DNA from: Zonotrichia leucophrys gambelii
Taxonomy: Eukaryota; Chordata; Aves; Passeriformes; Passerellidae
Length of the DNA: 64,000 nucleotides
Direction of reading: 5' to 3'
NCBI RefSeq assembly: GCF_028769735.1
Contig: NC_088172.1
Span: 90,928,951-90,992,950 of the forward strand
Below, piece after piece: positions 1-20,700 of this stretch. Below the pieces are notes generated by a model. That model was not told the origin of the DNA, ran no database searches, and saw only the letters and a program-made list of their open reading frames with translations. The stretch's first letter is position 1. The number at the start of each line of letters is the position of its first letter. The position numbers were made by a program, and so were the translations under genes.

Positions 1-1300
1 CTCACAACAGAGTAAGAAATTGGGGTGGTTGGAGCTTTTTGTTTCATAGGGGCAGAGAAAAGTTAAAGCTCAAATGTTTAAAATGTCCCTGTGAAACCAC
101 TTTTCCTGTATTGAGCAGAAAATGAATTGCTGTCTGCTAAATGAAGTTTGTCATCTGGGGTATTCCTGCACATCTGGTCACCTTCCATGGAGTGCCTAAA
201 GAGAACTACTGTACCAGAGAGGAGAGCACATTTCAAAGGGCTCGCTGGATTTCTGACGGCAAACATCAAACAAAACGGGCATTGTTTCACAGATACACAA
301 AGTAATGGAGAAAGGGAAGTGGAAACTTCAGCAATGACCCCCACAGAAGCAACAGAACATACAGCAAGTTATGTGGTAGATTCAGCTGCAGATTGCATTA
401 CCCAGCCAGCAGAGCAGAGAGAGAGGAAACCCAAACCCTGTGCAAGCAGCGCTCAGTGTTTCCTATTGCAGCCACCACACTCAGCTGACTTCGTGTAAGG
501 AACTGAACCTAACCAAAACCTCGAAGATGTGTGCAGCGTGAGTGGCTTTTCTTCATCTCATTGTGGGGAGAAAAAGGGGCTAGAGCACAATTTCAGTTCC
601 TCTGGGGCTTCAGCTCTAGTCTGGTGCTGTCCAAGTGAAAGACACCCATTCCTGTGGGTTATCCCAGTTATTATTTAACACCTAGATGTCTGCAGTAACA
701 CCTCCCAGCTTGTAGCCCAAGTCCTGCACACACACCCCTGCACAGGTGTTTCAGTGATCTCACAGTCCATGTGCAGGTTGTCCCCCCTGTCCTTTGAGCT
801 GGTTGGAAGATAAACTTTGGTCGTGTATTATACAGTGCCCTTTGTAATGAAAGAACCTCGGGTAATGTGTATTAGTGGTGGGATTTAAATTCCCGAGCTG
901 ATTACAAGGAGCTGTTGGAAGGTTTAGCAGCGCCCTGTGTGTGAGTCTGGAATGATGTGTACTGTTCTGTGCTTGTGCTCTCTCTGGTGCTGTTGAAAAG
1001 GCCAGGGCTTTGCTAGCAACAAACCTGAGAACATCAACAACTGAAGTGTCAGCAATACAATTCGACATTCGGCAAGACTGTTAAAAGTGGTTGACCAGAA
1101 ACCAGTTTCCCATACTGTGAAATCCTCCAGCTTTAACAGATTGCTTGCTCAGAGATCCCAGGTGTGTGGCAGTCTCTCCATGCCCACTCCCCAGCAGTCA
1201 CTTGAGCGTAGAAATATTTACTGTGCCTAAAGAATGTAGTGAAATATGATTAATGCTTGTAAAGAAGTTTTGATAATAGATGCAATGGCAGATTTTTTTT
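1..1300. other. Upstream non-coding sequence, nothing recognised
   Basis: No exon, repeat family or RNA gene could be recognised. Short ORFs of about 100 codons on both strands look like chance. Confidence 0.6.
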
Positions 1301-1740
1301 GATAAAAGATGCAAAAAGGGACAGTGAGTTATAAATTCAGGTGAAGAACACAGGCCTTAGAGGAGCTAAAGATGCCCTGGGCTGCTCCAGATGCGCTTCC
1401 CACGTTCAAAGTGGGAAAGCCTCAGAGTGCAGAGCCTCCCTCCATGGCTGCCCGCGGAGCGGAGCGGCTGGCGGGGCTCCGGAGCGGGCTCTCCCTGTCC
1501 TGGCCGCCTCCCCGCAGCCGCTGCTGGCCCGCATTGCCAGCAGCCTTGTTCCGCACGCTGTGCCCTCCGGGCCGCCTCCCCCGGCCCCCGCAGCCCCGGC
1601 ACAGCGCGGCCCGGCGGAGGCACCGGCAGCCCGCAAAGGGAACCGTCGGGAGAGAGAACGCCCTGCCGGGACGGACCCAGGGCTGCCGGCAGAGATGGAG
1701 GAAGGGACGGGAGGAGGGATGGGAGGAGGGACTGGGACAG

Positions 1741-1945
1741 CGGTGGAGCCGGGGATGGAGGCCGGGGATGGAGGCGGGGGATGGAGGCGGGGGATGGAGC
1801 CGGGGATGGAGCCGGGGACGGAGTCCGGGATGGGACCCGGGGATGGAGCAGGGATGGAGTCCGGGATGAAACCCGGGGATGGAGGCCGGGGATGGAGCCC
1901 GGAGATGGAGCCCGGGATGGAGCCCGGGATGGAGCCGGGTACGCA
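1741..1945 (+). repeat. G-rich minisatellite, ~11-12 bp unit (GGGGATGGAGCC-like)
   Basis: About seventeen imperfect tandem copies of GGGGATGGAGCC, with variants GGGGATGGAGGC and CCGGGATGGAGT, lie just upstream of the RAB1A promoter elements. Regular G-runs make the plus strand a candidate for G-quadruplex formation. Stop-free units in several frames on both strands produce long artefactual ORFs here, with MEPG repeats in translation. Confidence 0.9.
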
Positions 1946-2053
1946 GCCCGGGCGGGGCCCAGCCCGGCCCCATCCCGGCCCCGCCTCGCGCGCCAAGACC
2001 CCGCCCCCGCCCCGCCCGCGCGCTGACTCGCCCGAGCTGCCACGTCTGCCCGC

Positions 2054-2061
2054 TGACGTCA
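2054..2061. promoter_or_regulatory. CRE palindrome TGACGTCA
   Basis: A perfect 8-bp cAMP-response-element palindrome lies in the RAB1A CpG island, 22 bp upstream of the CCAAT box. CREB/ATF-family binding is inferred from the motif only. Confidence 0.7.
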
Positions 2062-2082
2062 CCCCCGGCTGGTGCCTTCCGG

Positions 2083-2087
2083 CCAAT
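2083..2087 (+). promoter_or_regulatory. CCAAT box
   Basis: GGCCAATCAG matches the NF-Y consensus in forward orientation, about 430 bp upstream of the RAB1A ATG and close to the CRE and NRF1-like sites. Confidence 0.65.
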
Positions 2088-2145
2088 CAGCGACGTCGGC
2101 CGCCGCTCCGAGCCGACGGGGCCGAGGGAAGAAAGGCCGGCTATC

Positions 2146-2155
2146 GCGCATGCGC
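2146..2155. promoter_or_regulatory. NRF1-type palindrome GCGCATGCGC
   Basis: An exact core palindrome of the NRF1 consensus lies in the RAB1A CpG island. Such sites are usual in TATA-less housekeeping promoters. Confidence 0.7.
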
Positions 2156-2512
2156 TGCCGCCGCTGCGGTGGCTGCCGGAAGAGCGAGTCCACAGGAGGG
2201 GGCGCGGCCGGGAGGAGGCGGCGGCGCGGACTCGGTTTCCCGTCGCGCCCCTCGGCCGTCCCCCGGCCATGTAAGCGCTGCTCGGCAAGCGGCCGCCCCG
2301 TTTCCTGGTCGGGCTCCGGCGGCCATTTTGGGCTGAGGCGCAGCGCGGAGGCCGCGGAGCGGGCGCGGGCGGACGGGCCGAGCCGAGCGCCGGGCGATCG
2401 CGGCTCCCTCGGACCAGCGCACCGCGGAGCGCCTGCCTCGGCGGCGGGAGGTGCCGCCGCACCGCCCCCTCACAGCGCGCTCGCCGTCCCTCGGGCCGCG
2501 GGCCCCACGGAC

Positions 2513-13822
<11,310 letters not shown>

Positions 13823-14399
13823 AACTTGCCTCCCCCCTTTTGTCTCACAACAATGAATTTGCAATCTGAACCCAAGTGAAAAAAAAAAATTGCCTGAATT
13901 GTACTGTATGTAGCTGCACTACAACAGATTCTTACCGTCTCCACAAAGGTCAGAGATTGTAAATGGTCAATACTGACTTTTTTTATTCCCTTGACTCAAG
14001 ACAGCTAACTTCATTTTCAGAACTGTTTTAAACCTTTGTGTGCTGGTTTATAAACGTGTAATCCTTGTTGCTTTTCCTGATACCAGACTGTTTCCTGTGG
14101 TTGGTTAGGATGTATTTTTGTTTTGATGTTTCTATTGGCATGTTTAGATGTCAGGTTTAGTCTTCTGAAGATGAAGTTTAGCCATTTTGTATCAAACAGC
14201 ACAACAGTGTCTGTCACTTTCCATGCATAAAATTTAGTAAGATATATGTAAGATCTGATTTGCTAGTTCCTTCTTGTAGAATTATAAATGGAGAGATCAC
14301 ACTATCTGATTAATAGTTTCTTCATACTCTGCATATAATTTGTGGCTGCAGAATATTGTAATTTGTTGCACAATATGTAACAAAACTGAAGAAATGTTT

Positions 14400-14405
14400 A
14401 ATAAA
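14400..14405 (+). terminator. RAB1A: Candidate proximal poly(A) signal AATAAA of RAB1A
   Basis: AATAAA in TTTAATAAATATTG, 578 bases after the stop codon. The downstream region is T-rich but not strongly GT-rich. Confidence 0.5.
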
Positions 14406-15418
14406 TATTGTACTTATTGGAAGTAATATCAAACTGTATGGTGATAAATATTGTCTTAATTTGTATGGCTAAGGGGGAAATCAGGCTTGCATTGTGCACA
14501 AAACAACATATCTGTGTGTGCAGCCATGGCTCTCAGACCTTCCCTGCAACTCGCCCAGTGACTGTGGCCCCAAAGCCTGAGCTGTCATGGTGCTTAAGGC
14601 ACGAGTGCTGTACCAGAAACACCCAGCCAAGGTTCATGAGGCATAATGCACTCTGAATGTACAACAGTTCCCTAACTTAGTCTTGGAACTTAATTTATTT
14701 CTCAAGGACTCTTTGTAGGGAATTCCCGTCAGCTTTGCATAGCAGGGGAGAGAACAGTGTTTCCCTAACATGAATGATTTCAGTGAAACCTTGAGGAGGT
14801 ATGACTTTCTACCAGTATATTATGTCTTTTCTATATACTGTTAATTCCATCCTCTTTTAATCAGTACCTTCTGACTTAGTGCAACAGCTTAGCTTCTATC
14901 CCTTCTGCAGCGAGGCACCAGGAGGGTGACATGGGGATAGCAAGGCCCCCACCATACTGTTGCTCAAAGTAGGCGCTTTCTCAAACAATTTGGAACTAAC
15001 CAGCAGCCAAGAGGTTTTGGATGGTGTGTGATTCTTTGTACAGAGCTAATCAAATCATTAGTGCCTGATGTCTAGCTAAAAGCCACAGGAAAGCTAGCCT
15101 ATAACACTTCCTATACATGTAAAATTGTTCAGCTTTATCTAAACTCAAATGTTCAGCCTATTCTGTAAATAGTCTCATGTTTGAAAGACCATGTAACATT
15201 CCCCTAGTAGTAAATACACCCTGTGATAGTAAAAATATAGCCTAGGTATGTTGTGAGGTATAAACTAAAACTGGTGCAAATATCCTCTGATTTTTTTTTT
15301 TGGGGGGGGTGACTTTGGCTAACAGCTTTCTTCAACATAGTTGCATAAATCAACAGGCAATTGTAATACATAAAGTATTGTCATGGTTAAGTTGAACTCT
15401 TCCACTTGAGACCTTCAC

Positions 15419-15424
15419 AATAAA
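15419..15424 (+). terminator. RAB1A: Candidate distal poly(A) signal AATAAA of RAB1A
   Basis: AATAAA in CACAATAAAGTGATG, followed by a GT-rich element near 15448-15462. This is the strongest-looking cleavage context in the 3' UTR. Confidence 0.55.
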
Positions 15425-15649
15425 GTGATGTGCTTTCTAGTAGAGATGTGCTTGTTGGTATAATTCATTATAAATGTGACCTGCTGCTCCTCAGGAGCAG
15501 GAGGAGCAGTGAGTGCTGCTGAGATCAGGAAGTGAAGCAGAAGGAGGTGTGTTGAGGGTAAAACATCTTCCCTGCAGAGAGTGCACAAATGAACTTCAAT
15601 GTCGAGATGCCTGCTACATACTATCCAAACCAATGTTAATATATACAGT

Positions 15650-15655
15650 AATAAA
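15650..15655 (+). terminator. Third candidate poly(A) signal AATAAA downstream of RAB1A
   Basis: AATAAA in CAGTAATAAAAGCATTG, followed by a GT-rich stretch near 15685-15703 (GGTGTTTGGTGGTTC). It could mark the longest RAB1A transcript. Confidence 0.4.
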
Positions 15656-15679
15656 AGCATTGCAAAACCAGTTGGGCTA

Positions 15680-16340
15680 CACCAGGTGTTTGGTGGTTCT
15701 TTGTTTCCCCCTCAGTCACCACTGGGTCACTGGGCTGGTGCTGTTCTGTGCTGAAGCCTGGGCTTGTCAGGCTGAGCTGTGTGATGAGGGTAGAGCAGGC
15801 CTGCAACTCCTGGGAAAAGGCACTGTTGTTTCTTACCTGTGAGCCGAAATATTGAATGTTTTTGCCACAATGGGCCAGAAAATTTGCCCTTCAAGCCAAG
15901 GATGTAAAAGATGGGAGAATACCAACCCTCCCCCACAAACCCCAACGAATTATTTGCTGTAACTGCTTCAGTTTAACTTTGCTTTCACCTTCTACTTGTA
16001 CAGAACAGAAGCTTCTCTCTGTTCTGTTCATAGGAATGGGAGGAAGTCATTGTGTGCTTGTGCAGAATACATCACTGCTGTTCAGGTTAAAGGTTAATTA
16101 AAGCCAAGTACCACATTCTGTGACTTTTTTTGGCCACTTACCTTATGCAGCTTCAGAGCTGCCCTTTTTCTGTTGGGGAAAGGATGTGGAAACCCTTGAT
16201 GAATGTTCTCAGCAGTGACTTAACTGCAGTAGCTGGAAGGGGGGAGGCACAACTTCACCCCAGGAAACCAGCACAGCACTAACCCAGCTCCTGCCAGCAG
16301 CAGGTTACACAGAACCTGGCTCCTCCCTGCCTGAACTCCC
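15680..16340. other. Short convergent intergenic region RAB1A/CEP68
   Basis: Nothing recognised apart from 3'-end signals of the two converging genes. A further plus-strand AATAAA with a GT-rich follow-up lies at 16917-16922, inside the presumed CEP68 3' UTR. Confidence 0.5.
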
Positions 16341-16343
16341 TTG

Positions 16344-16357
16344 TTTATTATTTTATT
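16344..16357 (-). terminator. CEP68: Candidate poly(A) signals of CEP68
   Basis: Two AATAAA hexamers on the minus strand (16349-16344 and 16357-16352) lie about 1.15 kb beyond the CEP68 stop. They are the first canonical ones met downstream. The CEP68 and RAB1A 3' ends would then be only about 0.7-0.9 kb apart, tail-to-tail. Confidence 0.5.
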
Positions 16358-17504
16358 TGGATTCATTACTACAGCTTTTTGTGTTTATGAATAACAAAAT
16401 TGAAAGTTAAGTAGGCTCTGCTTCAGCAGGGAGTGGTAATTATAAACAGGCCTTGAGTTTGCTCCCAAGAACCAGAAGGAGTTGCTATTTCTTGGCTTCT
16501 CACACCTATTTTTGTCGAGCATAAACAAACCATGAGAACAGGGCTATTAAAATCACACGGCTTTACTTAGAGAGCACACGGCACACTATGGATTTGCTCA
16601 GTTAAAAAACTTCCTGACATTTTGCTCACACAGAACAGCCCACTTCAATAAAAAAGGGAAGCTATTAAAAAAAACAAACCAGAAAAGGCCAGCTGTACAA
16701 TCCTTGCACAACTCTGGACATCCCAGCACACCTGCTGTATGGAGCACCTTTCTCAAGCCATGGCACAAACCCACGCTGCAATCGGCCCCGTGGGCAACTG
16801 GACACAGATTTTGGCATCTCTGGAGACGATGGAGGTGGTTTGGTGCTTGCTGCAATTCTTCTCAGCCCTCCTGAGATGGGCTAACGCAGCCTAGGTCTGA
16901 CAGAGGCAGCACCTGAAATAAAGTGAGGTGTTTGGTGCTGTGCTTTGCCTGCAGTCTGACAAAGAAAGAAAGCCCCATGCTCTATTCCCCCATCTCACCA
17001 GTGCAGAGGATACAGCTGGGTAGAGGCAGCAATTCAAAAACCACAACAAACCAAACGCTACTTAAGACACTGTTTTTCTCTTCTAAGAGGCTGGCACCCC
17101 TGAAACTCTTGCCTCCAGTTTTCTTTGAAGGGAGATGGTCAAGAAATAAGCAAACAAGCTTTCCAGCCCCTATACCTGAAATCACTTGCTTCCCTTCCCC
17201 ACCATTATACTGCAACCAGAATGTTTCTGAGAAAATACAAAACCAGAATGTAGCCTTCCTCATCTCCCCTGTGCTGTGCAAGGGATCTGGGCAGAGCAGG
17301 TGTCTGTGCTGGCCTGCTGCCATCCGCCAGTCCTGAGTGACAGGGACCTGCCTGCCCAGTCCCTGCGGAGCTGCCGCCGCTCCCCTCGTGCTCTTGGGTT
17401 TCATCAGCTGGTTCACCCGCCCTGCTCTTTCCCTGACACGGTTAAACACGACCAGGCGTCTATTTTGAGTCTCCCTGCTGCCTTCTCAGGCTTCCCAAAC
17501 AGAA

Positions 17505-17773
17505 TCAAAGGAATAACAATGGAGCCTGATGTTTGGTGTTTGCTAATTGGAGAGTTTCTCTTGCTGTGCTTCCTCCCCTCTGTGCCGCTGCAGCCAGGCT
17601 GCTTTGCCCCTGCTTACCCAGGGAGCAGCCGTGTGCTGCATCCCCCGTGTCCTGCCCCGCGTCCCTGCCCCGCACGGGGCCCACAGCAGCCAGCAGGGAC
17701 TTGTACAGGTGCTCTGCGTGGCTTTCCAGCTCCTCCGACTGTTTGGCAATCAGAGCCAGCGTGTCCTTCAGAG
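17505..17773 (-). CDS. CEP68: CEP68 last coding exon
   Basis: The acceptor TGCTTTCCAG precedes LKDTLALIAKQSEELESHAE, which matches the end of the family. The frame then stays open for a poorly conserved tail to TGA at 17507-17505. A GTAAGC donor lies inside it (exon would end at 17618), so a shorter exon with a further 3' exon is possible, although I found no obvious partner. Confidence 0.8.
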
Positions 17774-20700
17774 CTGGAAAGCAAAAATGCCTGAATGGAG
17801 GTGGCAGGAATACGATAATTCAGTGTCTGTCAGAGCTGACAGTTCTGCTGGTCCAGGCAGACTTTGGAAGGAAATCAAGTGTTAAAAATCAGTAACGTGC
17901 TGTTCATCCCATCCCCATGTTGATGCAGCATTGGCAGGCGGTGGGGACTGACCCAGGAGGCTCCAGGTTCATCATGATGATGCAGAAATAGGGGGTCCTA
18001 GAGAAAACCTTTGGAAGTGTGCAAGAAAGCCCATCCATAACACAGCACTTGACCTCTAAAACCCCTTTGGTGACTGCACCTACAGCCCACCCCTTAGAAA
18101 TCCCTTCTTCCAAATCACCAGAGCAACCACCCTGTGTGCTGTGGTGCTGGCCAGGGATTCTGGGGGGCAGATGCCCTGGCCAGCATCACCTGTGTCCATG
18201 AGCAGCCCCACACTAGGGCTCCTCCTCACCTGGGGAATTCGATGCCATGCAGTCCAGGAGAGCCTCTCCCCTCTCCAGCACGCTCTCAGTCAGGCTCCGG
18301 TGGTCGGCCACATCCTTCCTGAACTCCTGGCACGGCAAGGAGAAGAGCAGCGTTTCTTAGGAGGGTTTTTGAAACACACACCTGTGGCAGGTTGCCCAGG
18401 GAGCAGTTTCCACCAAGCAGGTTCCTGGTGCTCCCAAATTTGGCTTGGCAAACGCAGAGCACCCTGGACCATTCCAGTGATGCCTGGCTCCCACTGCTTG
18501 CTGCCTGCAGCACAGGAGAGGGGAGGAGGCAGAGCAAGGGTGACACCCACCAGGTAGCGGTGCAGCGATGCCAACACGCTGTCGGCATCTGGCGAGGGTG
18601 GCACCCAGCTGCTGGTGACATCCACCACGCTGTACAGCCAGTGGATCAGCTCTTCCAGCTGGCAGCAAAACATCTGCTCAACAAAGCATAAAAAAAGGGG
18701 TCACTGATCTATTTCTGCAACAGACACAGCGCAGGGACATGAAGAGGTGAGCCAGTGGTGTTTGGAAAGCATCTGTTCCCTGTTTCTCCCTGACCCTGGA
18801 ACACAAACATCCCTAAGCTTGGGAAACCAAGAGTCCAGTGGGAAAAAGGCAAAAAAACCTTAAACTCCTGAACAGTTCCAGCACTCACTGAGTGGCAAGA
18901 ATTGAGGGCCAGCATGAAATGTCTGCATGGAGAGGTGCTGGAGGCTGGTAGCACCCAGGCTGAAGGAGAGGTTGGCCTCCACCGCCTCCCAGCACAGGAG
19001 GTATCCTCATCCTCTTCACCAGAGTCATACAGTTAATTTGCAGCTGGTTTCCCCAAGGGATTGTCTCGTTCAATTAAGTGCTTTCATTTATTTTTAAAGC
19101 GTCTCGGTAAGGGATTATTTTTGTAAGATGCTGCATGAAACCCAGGGGCCTCTGCTGGCACCAAAACCAGCTCAAGACCTGTTCCTGCTCCTCAGGAGTT
19201 TGCCATGAAGCAGTGCTTTTCTCTGGCATTACAATTTGGCGTGACAAATACAGAGAAGATGCTTTTAAATCAACAGAGTTATTTCCATACCAGAGGAGGA
19301 GATGAGTTTGCAGCTATGTGCATGACAACACTCCTGTGCACACAGCCTAGCATCGTTTCCAAATTCATCTCAGGACTGGGGTGGGAAGAAGATGGAGAGG
19401 AGGGTGGGAGCACAGTGCTGGGATGAATTTAATAATCCACAAAACAACCAGGAAACCCTTAGGAGTTGCTGCAGCTCCTGCCCAGTGCAGCAGCACTGCA
19501 GGACGTGTGGGCTGGGGGACCCAGCTGACATCTGCACCCAGCCCGGCCTGTGACACTGAGCCCCAGGGAAGGCAAGATGGGCTCCTGCTCCATCAGAAGG
19601 AATTATCTGCTCTGCTGAGCCCCCCTGCATAAATTACCTCCAGCTGCCAGGCAGGACACATCATGCAGAACGGGAAGCTTTAATTAATCCTGCCATAAAG
19701 ACAGGCACACTTTATGTGAGATCTTCCCGGAATAAACTTTATTTCTGGTCTCAGCCTACCTTAACACACTGGATAAGGGACTCGCTCTGCTGGCTCTTCT
19801 TTGGATGCCCCTTGACCCGTGGTTCATCCAGGCACATCCCATCCTGTGTGTCCCTGAGAGCAGCTGGCAGATGAAGCCTGCAGGGAGGATCCCTGTGGCT
19901 CCAGCCACACGATTCTGTGTTTTCCCAGCTGGGCTTTCGGGAGCTGCGGTGCCGCCAGAGCCCAGCGTAACCCTCAGCATTCCCTCGGTCATCCCCACCT
20001 CTCCCTTCCTCAAAAGGAGCCAGCCTAGATGAAAGGGGCTCCTTGCTGGTGCTCTGGTGTGGAAGGTTGTGGTGGTCACACCCAGGCATCCTTATAGTTA
20101 AAGAAAGATTGGACAAAAACTGAGCCAGCCTTTCCAGCTCCTTCAGTCTCGGAGGCAGGGAGAGAAATTCTTCATCAGTCTCCCACTCCTTCCTCAGGGG
20201 GAGCACTCCTGTGGTGGTTAAAAACCTCCTGGTGCTTTCCACCTGCCCTGTGTAGTTTGGGCTTCCTCTGGTATCCCAGCTTCTCCCATCGGCAGCAGGG
20301 CACCCAGGGGAGCTTGGCCCAGATGATTCCACCCTTACATCCTTAGCAAAACCTCTGGAAAGGTGAGAGGAAGAACTCCTTCCAAATGATGCTTTGGCAA
20401 TAGGTGAAGGCTCAAAGCATGAGACAGCTCCTGAACAGGCTCTTTTTCCAGGCCTTGGGGTGGAGAATCTCTCTGCAGAGGCCACAAACTCCCAAAGTCC
20501 GTTTTCTCTGCTTCCCCGAGCCTGCCCAGCTCGGCCGTAGATGCTGGTGGACCTGGACACGCCCTCAGGAGAAGTAGAAAAGCTGTCCAGACCTATTCCT
20601 GAGTCATGGAGGAAAGGCTCCGGTATCCTTCCCAGCTTGTACCTTGGCTTCAGTGGGTAAGCATAGTCCAGCAAGTCCTCGTACTCCTTGTGGGGGTCCC

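Larger units (their letters stand above)
13823..15440 (+). other. RAB1A: RAB1A 3' UTR (approximate end)
   Basis: AT-rich sequence follows the TAA, with AATAAA at 14400-14405, 15419-15424 and 15650-15655. The second is followed within 30 bases by a GT-rich stretch (GTGCTTGTTGGTAT), making an end near 15440 the best guess. A short form ending near 14425 and a longer one near 15670 are also possible. Confidence 0.6.
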
